Counted from the stretch's first letter, positions 46,832 through 56,815 are shown. The stretch: DNA of 64,000 nt from Sphingomonadales bacterium Ga0077557 (GCA_001464615.1 LNFI01000006.1:111056-175055), one strand, 5' to 3'. Program-made: numbers and translations. The notes: a model not told the origin generated them from the sequence alone.

Positions 46832-47449
46832 TCAGGCCGCGAGCGCGGCAATGGTGTCCCGCGCGGTGTCGAGCGCGGTATTGAGTGCGATCGGATCGCC
46901 GGTGGTCGCCTCGACCACGGCGAAGCGGACGTCAGTAAAGCCGAGGAAACCGAACAGCGTCGCCAAATAGGGCCGCACGAGGTCTAGCGCGGCAAGCGCG
47001 CCGCCTTCGCCATAGCCACCGGCGCCATAGGCGATCGCGATCGTCACAGGCTTACCGGTGACGAGCCCCGTGAAGCTATTACCGTCGTAGCTGAACGTGT
47101 GGCCGATCCGAACGATCTGATCGACCCAGGCTTTGAGCGCGGCGGGAATGCCGAAGTTGTACATGGGCGTCGTCACCAACAGCACGTCGGCCGCGCGCAA
47201 TTCGGCGATCAACCCATCCGAAAGCGCGGTTGCATCATGCAGCGCATCGGTCATCGCCTCGGCTGGCGTGTAGAAGCCCGCGATCGTCTCATTGGCGATC
47301 TGCGGCACCGGCGTCAGCGCCAAGTCGCGGCGGACGACCGTGCCAGTGGGATTGCGGGCTACCCACGATGTCTCGAAACTGTCGCCGAGCTGGCGCGAAT
47401 AGGAGCCCTCGGTACGGGCACTGGCGTCGATACGAAGCAGGGTGGCCAT
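46832..47449 (-). CDS. azoR: FMN-dependent NADH-azoreductase
   Basis: Flavodoxin-fold reductase of 205 residues. The FMN phosphate region is IDASARTEGSYSRQL, followed by TTPMYNFGIPAALKAWVDQIVRIGHTFSY and the loop AYGAGGYGEGG. Such enzymes reduce azo compounds and quinones using NADH. It is divergent from the LysR gene, which suggests control by it, and is followed by the SDR. Confidence 0.93.
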   Translation of the reverse strand: MATLLRIDASARTEGSYSRQLGDSFETSWVARNPTGTVVRRDLALTPVPQIANETIAGFYTPAEAMTDALHDATALSDGLIAELRAADVLLVTTPMYNFGIPAALKAWVDQIVRIGHTFSYDGNSFTGLVTGKPVTIAIAYGAGGYGEGGALAALDLVRPYLATLFGFLGFTDVRFAVVEATTGDPIALNTALDTARDTIAALAA

Positions 47450-47531
47450 GATGAAATCCTTTCAAAGCGGGTTGGTGCTACCCAGTTATTGCTTCGCGGT
47501 TTCTTGAAAAACCCGTCTCTTTGACCTAGAC

Positions 47532-47549
47532 TTTTGCGGATTATGCAAA
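47532..47549. promoter_or_regulatory. LysR-type T-N11-A box
   Basis: TTTTGC-N7-GCAAA at 47532-47549 is a dyad with the T-N11-A spacing (T47535, A47547) typical of LysR regulator sites. It lies in the 109-bp gap between azoR and the LysR gene, about ten bases before the LysR start, so it could serve autorepression and activation of azoR. Confidence 0.65.
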
Positions 47550-47558
47550 GGTCGGGTG

Positions 47559-48455
47559 ATGGACATCAAGGCTTTGAAGATTTTCGTCGAAGTCGCGCAC
47601 GGGGGCGGCTTTTCGGCGGTTGCGCGGGCACAGAATGTCGAACCCTCGTCCGTGTCCCGCGTCGTGGCTTCCATTGAGCGCGAGCTTGGCGAGCGGCTGT
47701 TCCAGCGCACAACGCGAAAGCTGACCTTGACCGAGGCGGGTGCTGCCTATCTCGGCCGTGTTGAGCCGTTGATCGCGCAATTCGAGGAAGCGGCGCAGGA
47801 AGTTCGCGTCCTTGGGCGAGGCCCGGTCGGCACAGTGCGACTGTCGACTTCGGTCGCGTTCGGGCTGACCATGATCGTGCCACTGCTCCACCGCTTCCAG
47901 GCTGACTTTCCAGCGATGAAGATCGAGTTAGTCATGGACGATTCGAACGTCGATCTGGTCGGCGAAGGCGTTGATCTGGCGATCCGCCTTGCGCCCAGTG
48001 TCGAGGCGAACGTCATTGCCAGCAAGCTGCTCGACACGCACTATCACGTCGTCGCGGCGCCATCGTGGCTGGCGGGGCACAGCATGGACACGCTGGACGA
48101 CCTGGCCCGGCACCGCGTGCTCCGCTTTGCCTTTCCCGGTTTTCGGGACCGATGGCTGTTCCAAGGGCCGGATGGCGACATCCTGACCGTGCCGGTCGAT
48201 GGCGACATTCTTGCTTCCAATGCGCTTGCGCTTCGCGACGCCGCCATTGCAGGCCTCGGCCCGGCGCTGCTGCCCGACTGGTTGATTGCGCCCAACATCC
48301 GTGACCACAGCCTGATCCGTTGTTTTCCGACGATGCGCGCAACAGCAACGGATTTTACAACAGGGGCATGGCTGATCTATCCGAGCCGAACTTTCCTGCC
48401 GAACAAGGTGCGCGTCATGATTGATTTCCTGCGCCAACACATCGGGCGATCCTGA
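47559..48455 (+). CDS. LysR-family transcriptional regulator
   Basis: Protein of 298 residues from the ATG at 47559 (a GTG directly before it is less likely). The N-terminal winged helix-turn-helix is ALKIFVEVAHGGGFSAVARAQNVEPSSVSRVVASIERELGERLFQRTTRKLTLTEAG. The effector-binding domain follows (VRLSTSVAFGLTMIVPLLHRF; VDLAIRLAPSVEANVIASKL). It is divergent from azoR-SDR, the usual layout for a regulator and its target. Confidence 0.94.
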   Translation: MDIKALKIFVEVAHGGGFSAVARAQNVEPSSVSRVVASIERELGERLFQRTTRKLTLTEAGAAYLGRVEPLIAQFEEAAQEVRVLGRGPVGTVRLSTSVAFGLTMIVPLLHRFQADFPAMKIELVMDDSNVDLVGEGVDLAIRLAPSVEANVIASKLLDTHYHVVAAPSWLAGHSMDTLDDLARHRVLRFAFPGFRDRWLFQGPDGDILTVPVDGDILASNALALRDAAIAGLGPALLPDWLIAPNIRDHSLIRCFPTMRATATDFTTGAWLIYPSRTFLPNKVRVMIDFLRQHIGRS

Positions 48456-48693
48456 GCCAACGGCGACGGTTCGGGCGGCCTTTGTCGAGCGTCTTGAAAG
48501 ACCGGGTTCGGCATCAGCGGACACTTGGAGCCGTTGAAGAACGGCAACCGTTGGGCCGGCACCGAGACTATCTGTTCGGTAAGCGAACGGCAGCTAGCCG
48601 ATATCTTTTTCCTGAATCCCGCCATTCCACTAACGGCCCAATTCCAGTCGTTTTACTGGTATCGTGACGATGGTCGCCCCGCCCCCGCCCCCC

Positions 48694-49701
48694 TTACCCC
48701 TCCCAATCCCCCAATCGCCACCCGCCAAACAGCGCCACATCGGGGTGATACTCCCCCGATGCTGGCACTGATCCCGCGTCGTCGGACGGGTCGGCTTTGC
48801 GGCTCGCCTGCCGGGCCTTTGCCTTGCTCCACCCGGTCACCTGCGCCAGATCGGGCAGTATCGGGGGGTCGGGCAGATGTTCCGGGCCGAACAGCCAGGG
48901 CTCGCCCTGCGCCCGGCGCTCGGCCTCGGCGATGGCGAAGAGCGCGCGCTGCTGGGCTGCGTGCGCCTGGTACATTGCGGCCAGGCGGAAGCTGTGGACA
49001 TCGCTGCTTTCGCCGCGGCGGCGCTTGATGAGCGCTGGCTCTTCCTGCAGCCGGGCTTGTTTCTGGTGGAGGTACATGAGCTGCAGCGCCTGATTGGCGC
49101 TCATCGGCGGGATCGGCGGCGGATCATTGTGGCGCCAGGCGTCATCGCGGTGGCTTTGGGGTAGCGCGCTTTCAAGCAGCGCCAGCTCGATCCGGTCATA
49201 GCCCAGTTGCAGCGCCAGGCGCATTTCGCGCGCGAAGCCGGGGCTGGCCTTGGCACGGGCATAAAAGGCGCTGTGCGAAAAACCGGCGGCAGCGGCGGAC
49301 AGGCGGATATTGGCGGTGGCGCTGAGCGCGGCGAGAAAGGCTTGTTCGCCCGCGCGCGTCAGGCGGCGGCGCGTGCCTGCGCGGCGCAACTGGCAGCGGC
49401 CGCCGGGGGTGCGGTGGAGATGGGGTTCGGGCTCGCCTGGCAGTGGGGCGAGTCCGTTCCGCGCAGCACCCTGCGTCTCGCGCGCGTGCGCACGGGCAGG
49501 ATCGTTGAGAGCGGCGTGCGCGATCGCCAGGGCGGCGTCCCATTCGGCGGCAAAGCCAGGATGTTTGGCGCGGCGGCGGGTGAAGAGCGCGCGGTGACGG
49601 CCGAGTGCCGCACAGGTCGCGCGGACATTGCCGGTGGTGCGCAGCAGGCTGAGGAAGGCGGCATTTTCAAGCTGCTGCGCGCGGGAGAGCGGACGGGCCA
49701 T
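48694..49701 (-). CDS. Hypothetical protein with two helix-turn-helix-like repeats
   Basis: Protein of 335 residues. Two related segments are visible: residues of about 5-60 (RAQQLENAAFLSLLRTTGNVRATCAALGRHRALFTRRRAKHPGFAAEWDAAL) and about 113-170 (RAGEQAFLAALSATANIRLSAAAAGFSHSAFYARAKASPGFAREMRLAL). Both resemble helix-turn-helix or terminase-small-subunit-like folds. The rest is Arg/Gln/Pro-rich and predicted helical. Its first 60 codons and upstream 40 bases recur in decayed form at about 58.0 and 59.2 kb. Function unknown; it may bind DNA. Confidence 0.75.
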   Translation of the reverse strand: MARPLSRAQQLENAAFLSLLRTTGNVRATCAALGRHRALFTRRRAKHPGFAAEWDAALAIAHAALNDPARAHARETQGAARNGLAPLPGEPEPHLHRTPGGRCQLRRAGTRRRLTRAGEQAFLAALSATANIRLSAAAAGFSHSAFYARAKASPGFAREMRLALQLGYDRIELALLESALPQSHRDDAWRHNDPPPIPPMSANQALQLMYLHQKQARLQEEPALIKRRRGESSDVHSFRLAAMYQAHAAQQRALFAIAEAERRAQGEPWLFGPEHLPDPPILPDLAQVTGWSKAKARQASRKADPSDDAGSVPASGEYHPDVALFGGWRLGDWEG

Positions 49702-49824
49702 GACGCCGCACCATCTCTCGCGCGAAATCCTACATTACAAGAGCTTTGGGCAAGAGCGTTGGGCAAGCGAGGTTCAGACGATAACGAGGCCCTACCCCGC
49801 CCAGTCTGTCAGCCGCCCCCCTGC

Positions 49825-51204
49825 TCACTGCTCGCGAAACGACGCCCAAAGCCTGCCGAACAAGGGCTCCAGGATATAATCCAGTGCGGTGCGCTTTTTC
49901 AGGGGGATCAGCACCTCGACGGGCATGCCGGCGCGCAGGGCGAAATCTTGGCCGCGCACCGTGCCAATCAGGTGGAGCTGATCGCGGGGCACCGTGACTT
50001 CGCCAGTGAAGAAACTGCCGCCGGATCGCTCATCCGAAAAACTATCGGCGGACAACCGCGTGAGCTGGCCTTCCAGGGTGGGCAGGGTGCGTTCGTGCAG
50101 GCCGGGGAACCGAATGAGCGTGCGCTGGCCGATCGCCAGATCATCGGCGTCATTGGGCGATATTCGGGCCTGGATTTTGAGCGGGGTTTTCTCCGGCACG
50201 ATGTCCATCAGTTTTTGGCCGGGGGAAATCACGCCGCCGGGCGTGAAGATCGACAGGCCAATAATGGCCCCCGTGGCGGGCGCCCTGATCGCGGTGCGGG
50301 CCAATTGATCGCGCGCGGCCGCCCATTTGGGGAGCAGCTCGCCCAGACCATTGTCGATATCGCGCAGGTCTGCGGCGATGCGTTCGCGGAAACTGCGCTG
50401 CGCCTCCAGCATCTGCAATTCGCTCTCGCGCGCTGCCTCCCGCGTTTGCGCGACACTGGCGCTGAACTGGCCCTGCTGGCCGTCGAGCTGGGCGCGCATG
50501 CGTTCCAGCTCACGCATGCGGGTTTGCGAGACAAAGCCCTTTTCCGCGATCGGCCGCAATGCGTCGATCTGTTCGTCCATCAGCCGCAGTTGCTCCTTGG
50601 TGGACAGTGCCTGGCGGCCATAGCCGCGCCCCTGCTCTGCCGATTGCGCCACGCGCTGGCCAAGCGCGCCGCGCTGTGCCTGCAGCACCGCTGCACGGGC
50701 GGACAGCTCGGTTTGTTGCAAGCGCAGCGCGATGACTGATTGCGCGCGATCCTCTGCATCGAGGGTCACAAATTCCCGTGGTGGGGTGATCCGCGTTTGG
50801 CCCAGTTGCTCCGCCTCCAGCCGGGCGCGCTGCGCCAAGAGCCGGATGGATTGGGATGCCAGCGCGCGTTCCTGCGCCTGCACCTCGGCTGCGGCCAGTT
50901 GGAGCAATATCTGGCCGCGCATGACGCGCTGGCCTTCGCGGACGAAGATCTTGCCGACCACGCCGCCATCGCGGTGCTGCACCGCCTGGCGCTGACCAGA
51001 GACGACCAAGGTGCCCGGCGCATAGGCAGCAGCATCAAGCCGAGCGAACGCCGCCCAGCCGAGGAAAAGCACGAAGAAGAGCGCAGCAATGACGCTGCCC
51101 GTGCGAATATCGCGGGCGGGATCGGCAACGTTGGGGGCGGCAGGCGTAGGGGTAGCTGGCGCGGGAAAAGCCGCCTGCGGGGGCGGGACGAAGGGCGCGT
51201 TCAT
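49825..51204 (-). CDS. Type I secretion HlyD-family adaptor
   Basis: Membrane fusion protein of 459 residues. It has a Pro/Ala-rich cytoplasmic N-terminus and one membrane helix (GSVIAALFFVLFLGWAAFARL). A lipoyl-like half-motif follows (DGGVVGKIFVREGQRVMRGQILLQL), then a long coiled coil (residues of about 105-280) and a C-terminal beta region with TAIRAPATGAIIGLSIFTPGGVISPGQKLMDIVP. It bridges the ABC transporter to a TolC-type channel. Its start overlaps the ABC gene stop by four bases. No tolC-like gene is in the window. Confidence 0.94.
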   Translation of the reverse strand: MNAPFVPPPQAAFPAPATPTPAAPNVADPARDIRTGSVIAALFFVLFLGWAAFARLDAAAYAPGTLVVSGQRQAVQHRDGGVVGKIFVREGQRVMRGQILLQLAAAEVQAQERALASQSIRLLAQRARLEAEQLGQTRITPPREFVTLDAEDRAQSVIALRLQQTELSARAAVLQAQRGALGQRVAQSAEQGRGYGRQALSTKEQLRLMDEQIDALRPIAEKGFVSQTRMRELERMRAQLDGQQGQFSASVAQTREAARESELQMLEAQRSFRERIAADLRDIDNGLGELLPKWAAARDQLARTAIRAPATGAIIGLSIFTPGGVISPGQKLMDIVPEKTPLKIQARISPNDADDLAIGQRTLIRFPGLHERTLPTLEGQLTRLSADSFSDERSGGSFFTGEVTVPRDQLHLIGTVRGQDFALRAGMPVEVLIPLKKRTALDYILEPLFGRLWASFREQ

Positions 51205-52934
51205 GATGCGGCCGCCATTGTTGCAGGCACGACGCGGCGCAACGCTGGCGGCGTCACCTTGGGCACAATCTCGTCGCGTGGGCCGAAAAGATCGACCCGA
51301 CCATCGCGCAGGACCAGGATTTTGTCGACGACGGGGAGGATGCCAAGCTTGTGCGACACGATCAGGATCGTGCGCCCGTCCGCCTTCAACGCCTCCAGCG
51401 CGGCGACCAGCGCGCTATCGCCTTCGCCATCGAGATGCGCATTGGGTTCATCGAGCAGCAGCAGCGCCGGGTTACCATAAACGGCGCGCGCCAAGCCAAT
51501 CCGCTGCGCCTGCCCCGCCGATACGCCGCGACCGCCAAGCGTGAGCGGGTAATCATAGCCGCCCGGCAGGCGGCGGATCAGCGCGTCGGCGCCGACTTTA
51601 TCGGCTGCTTCAACCACCGCCGCATCGATCGCGGGGCGATGATCGCCAAGCTCCCCGCTGAACCGCGCAATATTTTCCGCCACGGTCCCGGCAAACAGGG
51701 CCGAGTCCTGCGGCAGATAGCCGATATGCTGGGCGAGCCTTTCCGGGTCCCAATCCTGCGCATTGGCGCCGTCAATCCGCACGATGCCGCGATCGAGCAC
51801 CAGCGCGCCGGCGATCGCGCGGATCAGCGTGGATTTGCCCGCCCCGCTTGGCCCAATCACCGCCACGACCTCCCCCGGCTCGATCCGCAGTGACACGCCG
51901 TTGACGATCGCCGCGTCGCGCGCTGCGTTCAGCACCGTCACGCCTTCGAGCACCAGCGCACCGCGCGGGGGCGGCAATTGCGTCGCGGGCGTGCGCGCAA
52001 CCGTGCTGGCGAGCAACTCGTCCAGGCTGCGATAGCTTTGCCGGGCCTGGCTGATACTCTTCCAGCTGCCAATCAGCAGCTCGATCGGCGCGAGCGCGCG
52101 GGCGATCAGGAAGGATGCGGCAAAAATGGCCCCGCCTGAAATCTGGTTTTCAATCGCCAGCAACGCGCCGATCCCCAGCGCCAGCGATTGCAAGGCCAGC
52201 CGCGTAAACTTCGTCGCGGTGAGAAAACCACCCGCTGCAAAGCTCGCATCGGTTTGGGCGACCAGCATCGCGTCGCGCTGGCGCAGCTGCCGGGCAACCA
52301 TAGCCCGCCGCATGCCGAGCGCGCGCAGACTGTCCGCCGAGGACAGCAACGCATCCTGGCTGGCATAGGAAGCGGCGGCGATCCCCTGCGCATGATCAAG
52401 CCGTGCCCGCGTCGATCGCTCGGTCGCCCAGGCGATCAGCGGCAGGATGGCGCACCCCAACAACGCCACCAGCCCCAAAAAGGGGTGCACGACAAAGCAC
52501 ACCAGCACATAAATCGGCGCCCAGGGCGCGTCGAACAGCGCCATCATGCCGGGCCCCGTCAACGTACTGCGCATCGTATCAAACTCGCGCAGCGCCTGGC
52601 GCGCAATTGGCAGATCGGGCCGCCCCAGCGTCGCATCCAGGATCAGCGGGGCAAGGGCCGCATCAAGCTGCACCCCGGCGCGCACCAACAGCCGCGTCCG
52701 GACCTGATCAAGCAATGCCAGCGTGATCAGCGCAAACATCAGGACAAGCGTGAGGAACGCCAGCGTTTGCAGCCCCTGTGTCGGCACAACCCGATCATAG
52801 ACCTGCAGCATGTAGATCGTCGGGACGATGTAGAGCAGGTTGACGAGCGCGCTAAAGGCAGCGGCGGCGACAAAATGCCGCCGGCAAAGGGCAAGCGCCG
52901 ATGCCATCACCGCCACAGGCTGGGCTGGCGTCAT
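51201..52934 (-). CDS. Type I secretion ABC transporter (PrtD-like)
   Basis: Fused permease-ATPase of 577 residues without a C39-like N-terminal domain. About six membrane segments precede the nucleotide-binding domain. Walker A is IGPSGAGKSTLIR, the Q-loop region is IGYLPQDSALFAGTVAENIARF, the signature is GVSAGQAQRIGLAR, Walker B is ALLLLDEPNAHLD and the switch His is in LIVSHKLG. It would export the RTX lipase encoded 112 bases upstream. The signature reads VSAGQ rather than LSGGQ, as is common in the protease/lipase exporters. Confidence 0.95.
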   Translation of the reverse strand: MTPAQPVAVMASALALCRRHFVAAAAFSALVNLLYIVPTIYMLQVYDRVVPTQGLQTLAFLTLVLMFALITLALLDQVRTRLLVRAGVQLDAALAPLILDATLGRPDLPIARQALREFDTMRSTLTGPGMMALFDAPWAPIYVLVCFVVHPFLGLVALLGCAILPLIAWATERSTRARLDHAQGIAAASYASQDALLSSADSLRALGMRRAMVARQLRQRDAMLVAQTDASFAAGGFLTATKFTRLALQSLALGIGALLAIENQISGGAIFAASFLIARALAPIELLIGSWKSISQARQSYRSLDELLASTVARTPATQLPPPRGALVLEGVTVLNAARDAAIVNGVSLRIEPGEVVAVIGPSGAGKSTLIRAIAGALVLDRGIVRIDGANAQDWDPERLAQHIGYLPQDSALFAGTVAENIARFSGELGDHRPAIDAAVVEAADKVGADALIRRLPGGYDYPLTLGGRGVSAGQAQRIGLARAVYGNPALLLLDEPNAHLDGEGDSALVAALEALKADGRTILIVSHKLGILPVVDKILVLRDGRVDLFGPRDEIVPKVTPPALRRVVPATMAAAS

Positions 52935-53046
52935 CGCGATGCCCAGGGCGCAGCGCGCCGGGCGACCATGCAGGCCGCGCGGTTCAGAGTCGCCGCTCCC
53001 CTGCCCCGTTCAGGCAATCTGTTACAAACCATCGGCGCGTTCATGA

Positions 53047-55980
53047 TCAAAATCCGGGAATAAGGTCGGCTGGGGCAATGTGCTGCATCAGGAAATCGCC
53101 TCTCGACTCCAGCGCATCCCAGACCGGGGGTTGGGCGCCAGCGAAGGCAGCGGGGATCGCAAGCGGAACGACACCGAGATCCAGTAGGTCGGCCAGCATT
53201 ACCGAAGACTGGCTAAATTGGATGAAATTCGCATTCACTGCGCCGGATTGAGCCTCGACATTTTCTTGAGGCGACAAAATGAGACCGGCGAAACTGTCGG
53301 TGAGCATAAAATCATCGGCGACCGCATCACCAAATGAACGAGCTTCCGAAGAGGATGAGAGGCTATCGACCGACAGGAAGGACTCCGGTGACATTGCCGC
53401 GAAAGACGCACTGAACTGCGCAGCGCCGCCGTGCGCGGCTTCAAAATCAGATGCTGCTGCATAAAATTGAGAGCCGATTGCCCCTAGCGAAAAGTTCAGT
53501 GGATTATCGAACGGGTCGCTGGCGTTATATCTTTCGGCGCGGAGGCGCTGGAGTTGACCATCAATGGAAACGCCCACTTCAAGGGCGAATCCAAGCACCT
53601 GGTTGGTGCGCTCACCGGGCCAAAATTGAGGTCCGTTGGGGTCGCCGACACTTTTGTACGCAATGCGGGCGGTTACGCCCGTCACGACGATTGACCCACC
53701 CCCGGCAATAGAAATCAAAAGATCGCCGGTTGCCCGCCATTCCTCCGCCACGCCGTCCAGCGCACGCCCCAGGTCAACAGGTATGCCCTGCACGTCGAAA
53801 CGGTAACTGACCGCCGAGGATGTGGTACCCGTCAAATTGATGATCGGCGCGCTCGCGCCGACGCCAAGCGTAATCAGATCGCGGCCATCGCCGGCGGCAA
53901 AGTCGATCACGGTGTCTGCGATGGTCGCATCGATCTCGATCAGGTCATTGCCGCGCCCGCCATTGATCCGGGCGGTGCCAATCGCCCCTTCTTCCACGAC
54001 GATCTTGTCATGCCCCGATCCCCCGAAGACCGAGGTGGTGTGGAAGAAGTCGAAAAGGTCTGATCCGCCTTCGGCGGTGATGACGATCAAGTCCGATCCG
54101 GTGCCGCCGTCGACGCGGAGATCGGCGTCTCCCGCGTAAATCGTGTCATTGCCGTTGCCGCCGACGAACGTGTCAGCACCAGCGCCGCCCCAGATGAAAT
54201 CGGCGGTCGCGCCGCCATTCAGCGTGTCGTTGCCGTCGCCGCCGATCAGAATGTCTTGACCGTCGCCGCCGTTAATCGTGTCGCTTCCCGATCCGCCGAT
54301 CACGAAATCGGTACCGATGCTCGCATTCAGCCTGCTGCCGCCATCGTTGAGCACGGACAGCAGCACCCCGGTGCCGGGGGCCACGGCGAGCCGGGTATCG
54401 GCACTGATCGCGATCGCGATCCTGTCGATGTCGTGGACGAAGCTGCCCGTCGACGATGTAACGTTTCGCGTATACCAATCGGTGATCCGGCCCACCAGTG
54501 AGATGCCGATCGCGCCAGAATTGAGGAATGCGCCCACCACATCGTCACGCGTTTCGATGATGTGCAGTTTGCCACTCTCGCCGACGGTCCAGGTGGCATC
54601 GCGAAAATCGATCAGTAAGGTTTTGCCGCCGGAACGCGCATCGACGCTGTAGCTGAGGATGCCGTCCTTCGCCTTCGGGATCGTGGCATCACTGGCCAAA
54701 ACCTTTCGGGTGGCAAGTAACCCGGCATATTCGGCAATCAGGCGGCCAACCTGATCGCTCGCAGCCAGCAGTGAATCCGGCGCGGCCCCATTCAGCGCCC
54801 GGCCCAGATCGCTGGCATCGTCGAACAGCGCATAGATACCGGTATCGCCGAACGGGCGTGTCTCACCTTCGTCGATCGCCGAATAGGCGATGATCCTTGC
54901 GAGCTGCTCGCCGGGTGGCGCGAAGCCGGTTCCCGTGCCAGGTGCCCCGGTCTGCGACCTTCCAAGTGATTCAGCAAGTGCATCGTCAGTCGTCGCAGGT
55001 AGGACGTATTTCAGACTGGTCTGCCAATCCGAACTGCCGTCCCACTGTTTTTCGCCATACAACACGATCGTCGCGAGCGCTGGGCTGTGCAAAGCGATGG
55101 ATCCGAGTGAATCAGAAGAGCCATAGTTGGACAGCGTCTTAATGTGGGACCGGTCCTCCAGCAGTGCATCGATGACGCTCTTCGTGAACAAAGCGAGGCC
55201 GAAGCTGGTAAAGCCGGCCAGGGTAAGTTGGCTACCTACCGTTCCTTCGGTCGAAGTGATGCTGGCCGCGATTTCGCCTTCCAATGAATAGCCTCGGATG
55301 CGGGCGAGATCAGGGATCCTTGCATTGATTTCGCGGTCAAATGTTTCGACAAAGGTTTCGATCGGGATGGCAGTACCGGGAATTAGCTGTCCGAGCACAA
55401 GTGTGCCTATTCCGACCAAGGGATTTGACGTTGCCGTAATGCCCAGAACGATCAGTGTGGCCTCGAAAGCTTCGCTGATCGCACCCAGCCACGCTATCTG
55501 GCCATACGGGATCGGATCGATCACCACCGTTTCGCCCGTCTTTGCCAGCGCGCCGACATAGCCCGCCAGTGCGCCGCCAAGTGAGTGTCCCGTCAGGATC
55601 ACATTGGCTGGGTCGATTGTAAGCCCGGTTGCTGGGTCGGTACTTGTGACAGTGTTATGGAAAGTACGTGCAAACCCGAATTGACTGTTCGTTCCAATTC
55701 CAGTGAAGGTACTCCAACCGTTTAATACATCTTTAACTAGCTCAATTCCAAAGTCGAAATTTGTACCCCTATATGAAACTACTGCTTTATTCCCCCATTG
55801 ATAGGCGATAGAGTAAAAACCAAAAATGTCATTTGGTATAGTTCCTATCTTCGATACTGAATCATATAGTATTTTAGCGTCTCCTAATTTACCAGATACT
55901 GGTAAATTCAATAAACCTGGAGTTGGACCACGATTATAGGAATCCATTGCTAGAATAGATAAAAAGACATCCTTATTCAT
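53047..55980 (-). CDS. RTX repeat secreted lipase (class 3 lipase fold)
   Basis: Protein of 977 residues from the ATG at 55980; AAAGGG lies about ten bases upstream and the TTG before it is rejected. The N-terminal 250 residues have a lipase fold: oxyanion region VVSYRGTNFD and nucleophile Ser133 in ILTGHSLGGALAGYV. Calcium-binding RTX nonapeptides follow at residues of about 560-630 (GGSGSDTINGGDGQDILIGG, GGDGNDTL, GGNGNDTIYAGD). The C-terminus has no signal peptide but is Ala/Asp/hydrophobic, like type I secretion signals. It is presumably exported by the adjacent ABC/HlyD pair. The first 100 codons are AT-richer than the rest. Confidence 0.92.
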   Translation of the reverse strand: MNKDVFLSILAMDSYNRGPTPGLLNLPVSGKLGDAKILYDSVSKIGTIPNDIFGFYSIAYQWGNKAVVSYRGTNFDFGIELVKDVLNGWSTFTGIGTNSQFGFARTFHNTVTSTDPATGLTIDPANVILTGHSLGGALAGYVGALAKTGETVVIDPIPYGQIAWLGAISEAFEATLIVLGITATSNPLVGIGTLVLGQLIPGTAIPIETFVETFDREINARIPDLARIRGYSLEGEIAASITSTEGTVGSQLTLAGFTSFGLALFTKSVIDALLEDRSHIKTLSNYGSSDSLGSIALHSPALATIVLYGEKQWDGSSDWQTSLKYVLPATTDDALAESLGRSQTGAPGTGTGFAPPGEQLARIIAYSAIDEGETRPFGDTGIYALFDDASDLGRALNGAAPDSLLAASDQVGRLIAEYAGLLATRKVLASDATIPKAKDGILSYSVDARSGGKTLLIDFRDATWTVGESGKLHIIETRDDVVGAFLNSGAIGISLVGRITDWYTRNVTSSTGSFVHDIDRIAIAISADTRLAVAPGTGVLLSVLNDGGSRLNASIGTDFVIGGSGSDTINGGDGQDILIGGDGNDTLNGGATADFIWGGAGADTFVGGNGNDTIYAGDADLRVDGGTGSDLIVITAEGGSDLFDFFHTTSVFGGSGHDKIVVEEGAIGTARINGGRGNDLIEIDATIADTVIDFAAGDGRDLITLGVGASAPIINLTGTTSSAVSYRFDVQGIPVDLGRALDGVAEEWRATGDLLISIAGGGSIVVTGVTARIAYKSVGDPNGPQFWPGERTNQVLGFALEVGVSIDGQLQRLRAERYNASDPFDNPLNFSLGAIGSQFYAAASDFEAAHGGAAQFSASFAAMSPESFLSVDSLSSSSEARSFGDAVADDFMLTDSFAGLILSPQENVEAQSGAVNANFIQFSQSSVMLADLLDLGVVPLAIPAAFAGAQPPVWDALESRGDFLMQHIAPADLIPGF

Positions 55981-55983
55981 CAA

Positions 55984-56757
55984 TCATGACCCTTTTATAA
56001 AATCGCCAGAGTTTAGAGATGCGCCTAGTGGTAAGGTGTCAATTGGGGTAGTTGGCCCGCCTTTTATAAAAGATCCTGTTACAGAATCTAGCCAAGTCAA
56101 CCGTTTACGAATTTCTTTCGTCACTGGGTCATCGGTGCGTTCAGTAACGATGCGGCGCAGCTTCACGCCCTTGCCGAACGCGGCTGCAAGATTGTCTGGA
56201 TCGACTTCCTCGACGGTCTTTGGGTTGGCGATATGGCGGAATTTGACCAGCATCGGATAGGCGCTGCGGATCTCGGGATGACCAAGATCGGCCGGGAACC
56301 AGCGCGGGATGGCGTGCGGACCGCGCAGCGCGAGAATGCGCTGCATGTCCAGATCAAAGCGAGGGTTAATGTCTGCGTCGCGCGGCAGGCGACGACTCTC
56401 CTCAAGCGTCACTGGCTTCGCGGTCATTGCGAGCCCGCCAATTGCCCAGTCTTCTCCGGCCGCATTGCGGAGCAGCGCGAACATCACGCCGCGCCGTCCA
56501 AGGTCCACCGCCACCGCTTCGCCCCGCGCACTCGCGCCCGCCTCCGCAAAAGGGCCAAACACGCGCTTGCTGGCGATTGAGACCGATACCTCGATCACGC
56601 TCGATCCGGTGCGCAGGCCCTCCGGCGTTTCGACTTCCACCGTCACCCGGTACCGATAAGGGGGATATTGCTTGCCCAATATATTGCCGCAGCCCGGCAG
56701 CGCCGTCATCATTGGCCCGGCCAGCAGCATGGCCGCAATGGCCCGTCGGTTGATCAT
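55984..56757 (-). CDS. Lipoprotein of unknown function paired with the RTX lipase
   Basis: Protein of about 257 residues from the ATG at 56757 (MINRRAIAAMLLAGPMM), with a lipobox ending ALPGC. The mature part begins YRYRVTVEVETPEGLRTGSSVIEV and includes RGEAVAVDLGRRGVMFALL and KFRHIANPKTVEEVDPDNLAAAFGKGVKLRRI. It ends three bases before the lipase start, so the two are cotranslated. A broken paralogue lies directly upstream. Possible roles are lipase folding factor or self-protection; neither is shown by sequence. Confidence 0.82.
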   Translation of the reverse strand: MINRRAIAAMLLAGPMMTALPGCGNILGKQYPPYRYRVTVEVETPEGLRTGSSVIEVSVSIASKRVFGPFAEAGASARGEAVAVDLGRRGVMFALLRNAAGEDWAIGGLAMTAKPVTLEESRRLPRDADINPRFDLDMQRILALRGPHAIPRWFPADLGHPEIRSAYPMLVKFRHIANPKTVEEVDPDNLAAAFGKGVKLRRIVTERTDDPVTKEIRKRLTWLDSVTGSFIKGGPTTPIDTLPLGASLNSGDFIKGS

Positions 56758-56815
56758 GCGACGGCCCAATTGGCGATGCTACCGATGACCAAGCGTACAA
56801 ATAATACATTGCTGT

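Noticed and set aside
48456..48693. Possible gene between the LysR gene and the hypothetical gene
   Set aside because: 238 bases without a frame that has both a ribosome site and recognisable content.
49207..50739. Plus-strand frame of 510 codons
   Set aside because: Antisense to the HlyD adaptor and the hypothetical gene; no ribosome site and shadow-like composition.
54080..54300. Regular repeats resembling a CRISPR or tandem array
   Set aside because: They are degenerate codons for RTX calcium-binding nonapeptides inside the lipase gene.
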